A stretch of DNA of 64,000 nucleotides from SYLG01 sp965226945 (lineage in GTDB: Bacteria; Planctomycetota; Planctomycetia; Gemmatales; Gemmataceae). The notes under the pieces are model-generated. The model was not told the DNA's origin. It saw only the letters and a list, made by a program, of their open reading frames with translations, and made no database searches. Location: NCBI GenBank assembly GCA_965226945.1, contig OZ245717.1, forward strand, positions 8,246,001 to 8,310,000. Direction: 5' to 3'. Every line of letters starts with the position of its first letter. The first letter of the stretch is position 1. This document shows positions 52,525 to 60,770 of the stretch, one piece after another. A program made the translations under genes and the position numbers.

Positions 52525-53064
52525 ATGTTCGATTGGTTTGCGGAAGGCCAGATGTTCGGATATGTGCTGGCTTTCGTGCTTGCTTCGATCCTTGGTTTTT
52601 TCTGGTTTCAAAAAACCCGGGATCAATGGCTGCCCTTGGCACTCCTCCTTTTGGCGCTCGGTAGCGTTTGGCTGATCGACAAGATGGTGGTCACCTCCAA
52701 GGAGGCGATGACCAAGTCGATCGAAGGATTGCGCGATGGCGGCCTGACCCAGAACTGGGCTCAGGTCAAAGGGCTCATTTCGGACAAATTTCAGCATCCG
52801 TCGATCGGTTCCAAGTCCGATCTGGAAGCTTACTTCCAAAGGTGGCGCAGCCGGCTAAGCGATGTCCGCCTGGTCTGCTGGGGATTCAACACGCCCCCCG
52901 GTACGACCGACCAGGTCGAATTCATGTTCAAGGCCGAAGGCGGCGGCCAGATGTTCTTTGCCAAGGTGCTGGCAACGATGGAGAAAACGGACAAGGGGTG
53001 GAAGCTCAAAGGGTTCAAACTTTATAACCCGGTGGCCGATTTGAAGGAACTGGACATCCCCTAA
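52525..53064 (+). CDS. Small membrane protein with C-terminal NTF2-like-looking domain
   Basis: The 179-aa protein has two N-terminal hydrophobic segments (FGYVLAFVLASILGFFWF, LPLALLLLALGSVWLI) and then a soluble part with helix SKEAMTKSIEGLRDGGLTQNWAQVKGLIS and strands such as DVRLVCWGFNTP, DQVEFMFKAEGG and GWKLKGFKLYNPV. The soluble part recalls the NTF2/SnoaL fold by pattern, but I cannot name the family. AAGGAGAA precedes the ATG. It is divergent from the FG-GAP operon (132-bp gap) and has no clear partner on its strand. Confidence 0.75.
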   Translation: MFDWFAEGQMFGYVLAFVLASILGFFWFQKTRDQWLPLALLLLALGSVWLIDKMVVTSKEAMTKSIEGLRDGGLTQNWAQVKGLISDKFQHPSIGSKSDLEAYFQRWRSRLSDVRLVCWGFNTPPGTTDQVEFMFKAEGGGQMFFAKVLATMEKTDKGWKLKGFKLYNPVADLKELDIP

Positions 53065-53124
53065 ATCGTATCCCCGCCCAAAAGCAACGTTCAAACGCCT
53101 CAAAAGCGACGTCCGCAGGGTGCA

Positions 53125-53169
53125 AGAAAGTAAGAAAGAAAGCGCTGCCTGGGCTTGCGCCGCAGGCAG
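53125..53169 (-). terminator. Hairpin with T-rich tail after the first Cys-rich lipoprotein
   Basis: CTGCCTG (53145-53151) pairs with CAGGCAG (53163-53169). Read on the minus strand the stem is followed by CGCTTTCTTTCTTACTTTC. It lies 7 bp past the stop at 53176 and could serve the convergent plus-strand gene too. Confidence 0.5.
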
Positions 53170-53175
53170 GGCCGT

Positions 53176-53397
53176 TTAGGGCTGAGTGATCGCCGACTGG
53201 CTGCTGGGCCGGACAATGACGGTCTGCGTTGGCGGACAGCATGGCGGCGGGCAACATTCGGTGGGGCAGCACATCGTGTTGGGGGTCAGGACTCCATAGC
53301 GAGCCATGATGCGCGCCTGGCGCCTGACCGGGCAACAGCAACCTTCAAGACAGAGAAGGGCGAAAAGGGCCAATCCCAAAAGAAGTTGGCGTTTCAT
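53176..53397 (-). CDS. Tiny cysteine-rich lipoprotein 1
   Basis: The 73-aa product has a lipoprotein signal (LLLGLALFALLCLEGC), then CCP-V and, after a basic stretch, MCCPTECCPPPCCPPTQ, and ends in a Ser/Thr-rich tail. The six cysteines in the CCP-x-CCP-x-CCP cluster suggest metal binding or disulfide cross-linking at the cell surface. A second small lipoprotein with a Cys/Pro motif is encoded 354 bp away on the same strand. I do not recognise a named family. The small size lowers confidence, but signal, lipobox and codon pattern agree. Confidence 0.7.
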   Translation of the reverse strand: MKRQLLLGLALFALLCLEGCCCPVRRQARIMARYGVLTPNTMCCPTECCPPPCCPPTQTVIVRPSSQSAITQP

Positions 53398-53751
53398 GGG
53401 CAGGTCGATCCTCGTGAAGGAAAAGCCACCTTGGCCTTCCCCACGAAAGATGGACCATAATCGGGACCCAGCGCCCTCGACTTAATGAAAATCTTTCAAA
53501 CCAAAATAAAGCTGGATGGGACCCTTCGGATTGTGCGGGCTATTCCCACCAAACGACCGGCAATCGCCTCGCGTTCGCGAAATCGGCGAACGGTGGCTTA
53601 ACCCCCGACCCGTTGGAATCGATCAAAGGGATCAGATTCCTCCATGGCGCCAATCATCGTCGATCCGCAGCGTACTTTCACGCAGGCGTCCCACTGTAAA
53701 ACCAGGCGAGGCCAGCGCGACCTCTCGATGGTAGCCCCGCAGCGGCTTGCC
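53398..53751. other. Intergenic region between the two Cys-rich lipoprotein genes
   Basis: These 354 bp contain no supported gene. They should hold the promoter of lipoprotein 1 near 53400-53500 and the 3' end of the transcript of lipoprotein 2. I saw no clear hairpin or repeat beyond a short CGCGTTCGCGAA-type palindromic patch near 53571. Confidence 0.4.
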
Positions 53752-53955
53752 TTACGGACAGGCGGGGACGCAGACGGGCTGTGCGACCGGAACGCAGACA
53801 GGTTGCGGACAGGGGCATGCATGGGCCGCTGGAGGTGCTGCCGCAGGCGTGGTCTGCCTTCTACCGAACATGCCATTCCCGCCGTGGCTGCAACCAACGC
53901 TCATTACGCTCAAAAGCGTCAAACCTGCAAAACTCAAAGCCTGATAACCCTTCAT
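53752..53955 (-). CDS. Tiny cysteine-rich lipoprotein 2
   Basis: The ATG at 53955 has AGGAG about 9 nt upstream and gives 67 aa. The signal ends in a lipobox (LTLLSVMSVGC). The mature part has a Pro/Ala linker and a terminal HACPCPQPVCVPVAQPVCVPACP with a VCVP-type repeat. It shares with lipoprotein 1 the layout lipobox, short spacer and Cys-Pro motif, though the sequences are not alignable with confidence. Likely surface exposed and disulfide- or metal-linked. Confidence 0.68.
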   Translation of the reverse strand: MKGYQALSFAGLTLLSVMSVGCSHGGNGMFGRRQTTPAAAPPAAHACPCPQPVCVPVAQPVCVPACP

Positions 53956-54300
53956 GACCGGACTCTCCTGCCTTCCTCCTGAAAACACTAGAAATCCCGA
54001 TCCCTGGGACTTCGATCACACACGACCTTAGGCCTCCCAGTAGAAATGAAAAATGAGATGTTTGCAATCAATTTCTTGAGGACACGTCGAGGAGTTCGGG
54101 CAAGAAATACCGATTGCACCGCTGCTGCGGATGATGCGGATTTCGTTGATGATGCGAACACGGACACGCCGGGAAACAGGCGAAATCCAAGGTCGAATGG
54201 AAGGGGAACAAATCACGCGGCCCGCACGAGGCAATACCGTGCTTTCGGCCTCACCCAGCTCAACTTCTCGATGGGAGGCCGCATGGTCCCAAATTGGTAA
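53956..54300. other. Intergenic region upstream of lipoprotein 2
   Basis: The part next to 53955 should hold the promoter and ribosome site of lipoprotein 2 (minus strand). The rest has short open frames on both strands with no recognisable motif. No gene is supported. The ftsH hairpin follows at 54301. Confidence 0.4.
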
Positions 54301-54340
54301 GGGATGGATTGGCCCGGGGGCTGCCGGGCCAATCCATCCC
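54301..54340 (-). terminator. Perfect 17-bp hairpin downstream of ftsH
   Basis: GGGATGGATTGGCCCGG (54301-54317) is fully complementary to CCGGGCCAATCCATCCC (54324-54340), with a 6-nt loop. It starts 25 bp past the ftsH stop on the minus strand. There is no T-run after the stem on either strand, so it may act with Rho or protect the 3' end rather than terminate alone. Confidence 0.6.
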
Positions 54341-54365
54341 TGTCATCTTCCAATCGAAATCGCAA

Positions 54366-56444
54366 TCAAAACGCGGTGGGTGCCGGTGGCGGCTCGACGG
54401 AATCGGGCTCCACGGGGGGAGACTGGGGTTCGGTCGGCGAAATTGGCGGTCCCACCACAGGGGCAGGCAGCGGTTTGAGCGCTTCCGTTGGCGCCGCCGA
54501 GCGGTCCTTGGCTCCGGGCAAGCCGGCCTTGAACATCAGATCTTCGAGGTCGTCGCCCAGGATTTCTTCTTTTTGAACGAGCTCCTCGGCGATGATATCC
54601 AGGAATTTTCGGTTGGCGGTGAGGATTTCGAGCGCCTTTTCGTCGGCTTCGCGCAAGAAGCGCTGCACCTCTTCATCAATGACATAGGCCATTCCATCGG
54701 AAAAATCGCGCGACTCGGAGACCTCTCGGCCCAAGAACACATGCTCTTCCCCCATACGGAATGCAACGGGACCAACCTTGGCACTCATTCCCCAATTCGC
54801 CACCATTTTTCGGGCAAGGCCCGTGGCGTTTTTGAGGTCACTCTCGGCTCCGGCATCGGCTTCACCAAAAACCAAGCGGTCGGCCGCCCTTCCCCCCAGA
54901 TTGATCACCAACCTATGATGGAAAAACTCGACCCCGTGAAAGTGGCGATCTTCTTCAGGATCGATCCAGGCCAAACCCAGGGTCCGGCCCCTCGGGATGA
55001 TTGAAACCTTCTGCGGCCGGCTCGTTCCTGGAAGAAACCAGGTGACGAGGACATGGCCCGCCTCATGATACGCGACTCGCCTTTTGGCCTCGGTCGACAG
55101 AATGTCTTCACGCTTCGCGCCAATCAGCACGCGGTCCATGGCCATTTCGAAATCGGCACGGTCGATCTTGGTCTTATTTTTCCGGGTCGCCACGATCGCG
55201 GCTTCGTTCGCCAGGTTTTTCAAATCGGCACCGGTCATACCGATCAATCGCCTTGCCAGACTGTCGAGGTTGACATCCTCGGCCAGCGGCTTGTTGCGCG
55301 TGTGCACCTTGAGGATCTCGATGCGCCCCTTGAGCGTGGGTCGGTCAACCGTCACATGGCGATCGAAGCGCCCCGGACGCAACAGAGCCGAGTCGAGCAC
55401 ATCGGGGCGGTTGGTCGCCGCCATGACGATGACGGTTTCGGAAGGGGTAAATCCGTCCATCTCGCTTAATATCTGGTTGAGCGTTTGCTCTCTTTCGTCG
55501 GAGCCGCCGCCAAGGCCCGCGCCGCGCATCCGCCCGACCGCATCAATTTCATCAATGAAGAGGATACAAGGAGCATTGTCCTTGGCGGTTTTGAACATGT
55601 CGCGCACGCGGCTCGCGCCGACGCCGACAAACATCTGGATGAACTCCGACCCGCTGATGCTGTAGAAGGGAACGCCCGCTTCACCCGCAACTGCCTTGGC
55701 AAGCAAGGTTTTGCCGGTGCCTGGAGGTCCGACCAGCAAAACTCCCTTGGGAACCACGGCCCCAAGAAGTTGAAATTTCTCAGGCGTTTTCAGGAATTCG
55801 ACAATCTCGGTCAGTTCAAGCTTGGCATTTTCGGTACCAGCGACATCTTCAAAGGTAATTCGAGCCTTATTTTTCTCATAGCGTTTGGCGGGGCTTTTGA
55901 TGTAGTTGGACAAAAAGCCGCCACCCATGGGATCGCGAAATCGAGGCAGAATCAGAAAGAAAAAGACCACAAAGAGCACAAGCGGTAGAAAAAACATGAC
56001 CAGTGTACCCAGACCGGCATTCCAGTCTTCCTGCTGGTCCCATTCGAAATTCCCATCTCGCGACATTTCATTGAGTTTTTCGTAAGTCTTGCTATCGTCC
56101 AGGCGAACGCGCTGGACATAGAACGATTTTCTGTTCGCGAAGGCTTCCTTGAACTCCTTGACCTCGAACACCGCATCCGGCTTCAGTTCGACTTTCACCT
56201 TGTCGATGCCCACATACACAATCCGATGAATGTTCTTGCTTTCCGGATGGAAAATGAGACGGACGAACGTTCCGTACTGGACGGGCTGGGGATTCTGATA
56301 GGTCGTGGTCCACAAAAGCAGACCAAGGATGCAGATAATCAGGATCAACCAGGCCCAACTTCCCGGGTTGGGCTTGGGTTGATTGCGCCTCTTTGGAATT
56401 TTCGGGGGATTGGGGGTGCCCAGGTTCTTGGGGGCCTGATCCAT
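54366..56444 (-). CDS. ftsH: ATP-dependent zinc metalloprotease FtsH
   Basis: The 692-aa protein has two membrane helices (about residues 30-47 and 145-167) flanking a periplasmic domain. The AAA domain has Walker A GPPGTGKT (239-246), Walker B ILFIDEID (294-301) and the second region of homology (ATNRPDVLDSALLRPGRFDRH). The protease domain has HEAGH (460-464) with Asp536 as likely third zinc ligand. It degrades membrane and short-lived proteins. The N terminus (first 28 residues) is Pro/Asn/Lys-rich and the last 45 residues form a Pro/Glu tail. It follows tex on the same strand but a terminator lies between them. Confidence 0.97.
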   Translation of the reverse strand: MDQAPKNLGTPNPPKIPKRRNQPKPNPGSWAWLILIICILGLLLWTTTYQNPQPVQYGTFVRLIFHPESKNIHRIVYVGIDKVKVELKPDAVFEVKEFKEAFANRKSFYVQRVRLDDSKTYEKLNEMSRDGNFEWDQQEDWNAGLGTLVMFFLPLVLFVVFFFLILPRFRDPMGGGFLSNYIKSPAKRYEKNKARITFEDVAGTENAKLELTEIVEFLKTPEKFQLLGAVVPKGVLLVGPPGTGKTLLAKAVAGEAGVPFYSISGSEFIQMFVGVGASRVRDMFKTAKDNAPCILFIDEIDAVGRMRGAGLGGGSDEREQTLNQILSEMDGFTPSETVIVMAATNRPDVLDSALLRPGRFDRHVTVDRPTLKGRIEILKVHTRNKPLAEDVNLDSLARRLIGMTGADLKNLANEAAIVATRKNKTKIDRADFEMAMDRVLIGAKREDILSTEAKRRVAYHEAGHVLVTWFLPGTSRPQKVSIIPRGRTLGLAWIDPEEDRHFHGVEFFHHRLVINLGGRAADRLVFGEADAGAESDLKNATGLARKMVANWGMSAKVGPVAFRMGEEHVFLGREVSESRDFSDGMAYVIDEEVQRFLREADEKALEILTANRKFLDIIAEELVQKEEILGDDLEDLMFKAGLPGAKDRSAAPTEALKPLPAPVVGPPISPTEPQSPPVEPDSVEPPPAPTAF

Positions 56445-56465
56445 TGAATGTACCCGTTTTCTTTG

Positions 56466-56510
56466 AAGTCAAACCAAAAGGGCAGCCAGGAGGAATGCCT
56501 GGTTGCCCTT
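56466..56510 (-). terminator. Intrinsic terminator between tex and ftsH
   Basis: AAGGGCAGCCAGG (56478-56490) pairs with CCTGGTTGCCCTT (56498-56510) with one G-U pair and a 7-nt loop. On the minus strand the stem runs into TTTTGGTTTGACTTC. It lies about 100 bp after the tex stop and 34 bp before the ftsH start, so it could also regulate ftsH by attenuation. Confidence 0.68.
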
Positions 56511-56612
56511 CGGGTATTATAGGGGGTCTGCCGTTTGAAGAACCTGTGAAAGGCAAAGTTGCCTTTCCGTTGTTCACGAACATCAATCGTAAAATTCAGG
56601 CACCCAAAGCCC

Positions 56613-59600
56613 TTAGGCCGGGTTTTCACCCGAATGGGGATGATTTTCCGGTGCGGGTTGCGGCTTCGCCTTGGGATCGCTGTCTCCGGATGCACTCCAG
56701 AAGGCAGCCAGTTCGGCGAAAGTTCCCAGCGGGCTGGCCCCCTTGAGCGCCTCCTGGCTCAAAACGGGCGACTTCGCCGGCTCCCTTTTGGTCTTCGGTG
56801 CGCCAGCGGGTTGAGGCGCGATTGCGGCCTTATCCTTTTCGGCCGGCGCGGTCGCTCCCGCGGCATCAGTTGCTCCTGGCGCGGGCGCCGCCGGCGGCGG
56901 CTGGCTGGGACGTGGCTTGTTCCCACGGCCCATTTGCTTGAGCGATGTTCCGCGGGGCGGCAAATCGGCCAGACCGCGAGGAAGCTGGCGCGCCGGGGGG
57001 CCGCCACGGCCGCCTCGGTCTTGATTGTCGCGACCCGGCCCGCCCCGGTTGGGACCCGATCGGCCACCCTGTCCGCCGGGACCAGGACCGCCCGGTCCAC
57101 CGGGACCACGCCCGGCGCCGTCGCGGCGCGGCGGACGATTGCCGCCCTGGTGAGGCCCGCCCCCGCCTTCCGTTCGGCCTTCGCGACCTGGACCGCCTTC
57201 GCCCCCAGGTCCGCGACGCGGCCTTTGACCACCCCGCTCGCGATGGGCGGGAGGTCCCCCCCGATCCGATCCGGGCCGGATCATCGTCAACGAAACACGG
57301 CCCTTTTCCTTATCCACCGAGCGAATCCATACCCGGACCACTTCGCCGACATGGACCATTTCGTGCGGACTGCGCACAAACCGGTTGGCCATTTCGCTGA
57401 TGTGAACCAAACCGCCATCCTTGAGGCCGATGTCCACAAAGCAGCCGAAGTCGACGACATTGAGCACCGTCCCCTCGACCTGCTTGCCGACTTCGAGCAA
57501 TTCGATCGGGAAAAGCCCCTTGCGCAAGATGGGAGATGGGAAATGACTGCGCACATCGTCGCCGCCATGAATCAGTTCGCCCAACACCTGGCGCACCGTG
57601 GCATTGGAAAAACCAGGCATCGCCGTCGGCGCCTTGGCTTCGATGGCCGGCCCTTCGCTTTCGATTTTTGCCTTGAGCTGGTTGTGCGCCGCCGGGTCGC
57701 GCAACACCGAGCTATCGACCCCAAGCTGCTGCAAAATCCACTCGGCAAGCGGGTATTGCTCCGGATGAATCCAGGTGGCGTCGAGGGGATTGTCCCCTTC
57801 GGCGATGCGTAAGAAGCCGACCGCCTGAACGAACCGGTCCTCGGTCATGCCGGGGATCAGCCGAAGCTGCTGGCGATTGGTAAAGCGGCCGATCACCTTG
57901 CGGTACTCGATCAGGTCGCGGGCGATCGCGGGATTGAGCGCAGGGATGTAGCGAAGCGCGGCGACGGTGGCGCGGTTGGGATCAAGACCCACCTGGGCCA
58001 CGACCGATTCCAGCACGCCTTCCAGGGCCTCGCGAAGCGACTTGCCCTGAGCTTCGGAAGCATGGACGCCGCTGACGAGATATTGCGGATCGACTTTGAC
58101 CATTTCGGCCAAGCTGTCGATGAAGCGGCGACCAATGCTGATTACCGCCCGCAAAGCGGGGTCTTGTTGGGGAAGTTCTTCGCGGCCAAGCGGGCTGGCG
58201 CCGTAATAGCCGGCACCCACTTCGGGAACGGTCGTGAATGACAGCGATTCCAAGGGCTGCGGCAGGTGGTCAAGCGAAGGCGGAACAAACGGAGTGGGAG
58301 CCTTTTTCGCGCCCTTCTCGTGCCTGCCTTGACGGCGTGGCGCCGAAGGCGCCGCCGGTGCCGTTTCGCCGGGTGCGGGCGTTTCGCCCGCGGCGGCAGC
58401 CTCGCCAGATGGGGTTTCACCAGACGGGGCTTCCCCAGGCGTGGTTTCTCCCGAAGCCGCCTCGCCTTCCGCGGAGGCAACGGGTGCGGCTTCGCCCGCG
58501 GTTTCGGTGGCAGCGCCCTCTTGCGCCACAACTTCGGGAGACTCCCCGGCCGTGGCATCGGGCACCTGTTCGGTGGTTTCGCTGCTGGGGGCGGCAACCT
58601 GGTGAGATTCCTCTGCCGCCGCATGACCCGCATTTTCGTGAGCGGCCTGCGCGGCGTGCGCTTCGGCCTCCTGTTCCTTGGCGAGCGTTTCCGTCACGAC
58701 TGGAATGCGGCCGTGTCGACGATCGTCGAGTTCTTGAAGGACTTCGGCAACCATCCCTTCGACATGCCGGAAACCGGCGCCGCTGCCAAGAACGATCACC
58801 TCGACCTGGTGGCGGCGAACCCATTCCTCGATCTTGTGCTTGGGTTCGGCCCGGCGCGCCTGAGGAGGATGCGGGTTGAACGATCCGTCCTCGATGAGGT
58901 CGCCGTTTTCATCGAGAATGGCGACCTTGCATCCGCCGCGCGAAGCTGGGTCGATGGCGAGCACCCTTTTGCCAGGACATGGCGGCGCCAGCAGGCGCAT
59001 GCGCAGCGTGCGGCAACAGATGCCGATCGCATAGTCATCGGCCTTGGTGCCCAGGTCGCGGCGGGTTTCGCGCTCAAGCGACGGCCCCATGAATTCGAGC
59101 ACGGTGAGTTCAGCAATGTGCTCGAGGAATTCCTTGTGAGGATGACGAGCGAAATTCTCGGGGCTTGGAGGCGCGAATTTGAACTTCGGCGCCGGCATGT
59201 TCAGATAAGGGTCTTCGGAATTTTCTTGAACCTCAGGCTCGCTTGGCGCCGCTTCTTCGGCATGGTGATCCTGGGGCGGAGCGGTCTCACCGTGCGCGGA
59301 AGCGGTTTCGGTCGAAGCGGGGGTTTCCCCCGATCCAACCGCGGCTTCTTCGCCGGCGGCAACCGGTGCCCCCGCATCCCCGGATGCGGTCGCGGAAGCC
59401 ACGGAGAACTCCGGCGCTGCCGCTGAGGTTCCTTCGGCGGTGGCCGCGGTGGCTCCTTCGGCGGTGGCCGCGGTGGCGTCCTGGGCCGGCTCGGTTTGGG
59501 CCGGGACGGATGCAGCGGCCGGTGCCGCTTCCACAGTCGTAGCGGGTGCCGGGGCCGGCTTGGCCTTCACGGGCAATGGCTTCCAGTTGGCAAGAAACTC

Positions 59601-60437
59601 GCCCAGCGAAGTTGCCTGTCCCGGTTCAGGGAGTGGCAAACGGTCCAAAATGAGACGGATGGCGGCCCCGCGGTTCCAGTCGATGGAGACTTCCAGTGCG
59701 TTGGCTTTTTCGCCGCGCCTCAAGGTGAAGACCTTGTGCGCCGCGATATTGCGCATCGGTTCGGAAAAGCGGAAGTACTCGCGAAACTCCTGGGCGGTGT
59801 TGTCGTTGGTGCGGGGGTGCCGAGCCGCTTTAAGAATGCCCGATTCATTCAAAATGATGCGTACCGAGGCGCGCAAGTCGGCCTGATCGGCAAGCGTTTC
59901 AGCCAAAAGCGCGGAAACCCCGTCCAGAACTTTTTCCGCGGAATCGAGGCCGCGCGCCGGATCGATCATCCTGGAAGCGGTGCCGAGCAAATCGGTGACG
60001 GTCGGATCGCCCGACCAGATCGCTTCGGCCAGGGGCCCCAGGCCTCGTTCGCGCGCAGCCAGCGCCTGCCCGCGCCGCCTCGGCTTAAAGGGCAGAAACA
60101 GGTCTTCCAACCGCCTCATCGAGTCGGCGGCGCTGAGAGAGTGCCGAATTTCGTCGGTCAGTTGACCTTGCGATTCGATGCTTCGAAGAATGATGGAGCG
60201 CCGCTCGCCAAGCTGGCGATTTTGGCGCAGCCTCGCCGAAACGGCACGCAGCGCCGGTTCGTTCAGCCCCCCGGCGTTTTCTGAGCGGTACCTCGCCAGA
60301 AACACTGGCGCCCAGCCGGTATGGAGCTGGGCCACCGCCGCATCGACCTGGGCCTTTCTCAATTGAAGGTCCTGGGCGATTCGCGAATTCTCGAGGTTGT
60401 CGGATTGCGGTGATGTGGTGCTGGTGGGGGTTTGCAT
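56613..60437 (-). CDS. tex: Tex-like S1 RNA-binding transcription accessory protein, enlarged by disordered insertions
   Basis: The 1274-aa protein keeps the Tex order: N-terminal helical domain (YRSENAGGLNEPALRAV, LEDLFLPFKPRRRGQALAARE), YqgF-like domain (VLAIDPASRGGCKVAILDENGD, VIVLGSG), HhH region (NPAIARDLIEYRKVIGRFTNRQQLRLIPGM, FLRIAEGDNPLDATWIHPEQY) and an S1 domain (VEGTVLNVVDFGCFVDIGLKDGGLVHISEMA). Typical Tex is about 770 aa. The excess comes from Ala/Pro/Glu/Gly insertions at about residues 290-425 and 588-725 and a Gly/Arg-rich tail at 1055-1150 followed by a Pro/Ala stretch. It acts on RNA and the transcription machinery in the cytoplasm. Confidence 0.93.
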   Translation of the reverse strand: MQTPTSTTSPQSDNLENSRIAQDLQLRKAQVDAAVAQLHTGWAPVFLARYRSENAGGLNEPALRAVSARLRQNRQLGERRSIILRSIESQGQLTDEIRHSLSAADSMRRLEDLFLPFKPRRRGQALAARERGLGPLAEAIWSGDPTVTDLLGTASRMIDPARGLDSAEKVLDGVSALLAETLADQADLRASVRIILNESGILKAARHPRTNDNTAQEFREYFRFSEPMRNIAAHKVFTLRRGEKANALEVSIDWNRGAAIRLILDRLPLPEPGQATSLGEFLANWKPLPVKAKPAPAPATTVEAAPAAASVPAQTEPAQDATAATAEGATAATAEGTSAAAPEFSVASATASGDAGAPVAAGEEAAVGSGETPASTETASAHGETAPPQDHHAEEAAPSEPEVQENSEDPYLNMPAPKFKFAPPSPENFARHPHKEFLEHIAELTVLEFMGPSLERETRRDLGTKADDYAIGICCRTLRMRLLAPPCPGKRVLAIDPASRGGCKVAILDENGDLIEDGSFNPHPPQARRAEPKHKIEEWVRRHQVEVIVLGSGAGFRHVEGMVAEVLQELDDRRHGRIPVVTETLAKEQEAEAHAAQAAHENAGHAAAEESHQVAAPSSETTEQVPDATAGESPEVVAQEGAATETAGEAAPVASAEGEAASGETTPGEAPSGETPSGEAAAAGETPAPGETAPAAPSAPRRQGRHEKGAKKAPTPFVPPSLDHLPQPLESLSFTTVPEVGAGYYGASPLGREELPQQDPALRAVISIGRRFIDSLAEMVKVDPQYLVSGVHASEAQGKSLREALEGVLESVVAQVGLDPNRATVAALRYIPALNPAIARDLIEYRKVIGRFTNRQQLRLIPGMTEDRFVQAVGFLRIAEGDNPLDATWIHPEQYPLAEWILQQLGVDSSVLRDPAAHNQLKAKIESEGPAIEAKAPTAMPGFSNATVRQVLGELIHGGDDVRSHFPSPILRKGLFPIELLEVGKQVEGTVLNVVDFGCFVDIGLKDGGLVHISEMANRFVRSPHEMVHVGEVVRVWIRSVDKEKGRVSLTMIRPGSDRGGPPAHRERGGQRPRRGPGGEGGPGREGRTEGGGGPHQGGNRPPRRDGAGRGPGGPGGPGPGGQGGRSGPNRGGPGRDNQDRGGRGGPPARQLPRGLADLPPRGTSLKQMGRGNKPRPSQPPPAAPAPGATDAAGATAPAEKDKAAIAPQPAGAPKTKREPAKSPVLSQEALKGASPLGTFAELAAFWSASGDSDPKAKPQPAPENHPHSGENPA
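59431..59482. repeat. 24-bp tandem repeat inside tex
   Basis: CCTTCGGCGGTGGCCGCGGT begins at 59431 and again at 59455, a 24-bp period. It encodes the repeated ATAEGATA-type units of the first insertion of the Tex protein. Such in-frame repeats point to growth of the insertion by slippage. Confidence 0.6.
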
Positions 60438-60732
60438 GATGCCTATTCCATTCCGGTTACTTAAAGGAAACCGGTGAGTTGACGATTGCGAGAACGACGC
60501 CCCTGGGGCGCTTTCTCCCCGATCTACCTATCCGGTCTGACCGGTATCGGGATGATGAAGGGAAGCAAGGCTCGTTGGCCTGGCCGGCAGGAAAAACCGA
60601 AAACAGGAGCGGCATTGAGATCGATCCTGTCTCGCGAATTGCCCTGATCGAACCCGGAAACACCTTGAGAATCAAGCTTTGTTTTAAATAGCCGGGCGGG
60701 GGTCGTCAAGGAAAAGGAAGGCCAAAAGCGGC
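60438..60732. other. Divergent intergenic region between tex and dinB
   Basis: About 295 bp without a supported gene. Near the tex start there is a CCGGTT/AACCGG inverted repeat (60453-60458 and 60469-60474), which may form a leader hairpin. CCGGT-CTG-ACCGG occurs at 60532-60544. The far end borders the dinB promoter region. A 70-codon frame at 60479-60691 lacks a start and motif. Confidence 0.45.
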
Positions 60733-60769
60733 TTGACTGTACACTTGCTTTGTGTAAACATATGTACAC
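60733..60769 (+). promoter_or_regulatory. dinB promoter with three alternating TACAC half-sites
   Basis: TTGACT (60733-60738) and TAAACA (60755-60760) are 16 bp apart and can serve as promoter. Half-sites TACAC (60740-60744), GTGTA (60752-60756) and TACAC (60765-60769) form TACAC-N7-GTGTA and GTGTA-N8-TACAC, covering the -10 and reaching the base before the start codon. Repressor binding here would block transcription, as expected for an SOS-type gene. Confidence 0.6.
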
Positions 60770-60770
60770 T

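Noticed and set aside
54028..54300. Short overlapping frames on both strands upstream of lipoprotein 2
   Set aside because: No start signals, motifs or codon bias supporting either strand.
56559..57812. A 417-codon plus-strand frame opposite the 3' end of tex
   Set aside because: It comes from the Gly/Arg- and Pro-coding repeats of tex read in antisense; low complexity and no start context.
58266..59426. A 386-codon plus-strand frame inside tex
   Set aside because: Antisense shadow of the Ala/Glu-rich insertions, with Arg/Gly/Phe bias and no domain.
60479..60691. A 70-codon frame between tex and dinB
   Set aside because: It starts with a rare codon without Shine-Dalgarno and has no recognisable feature.
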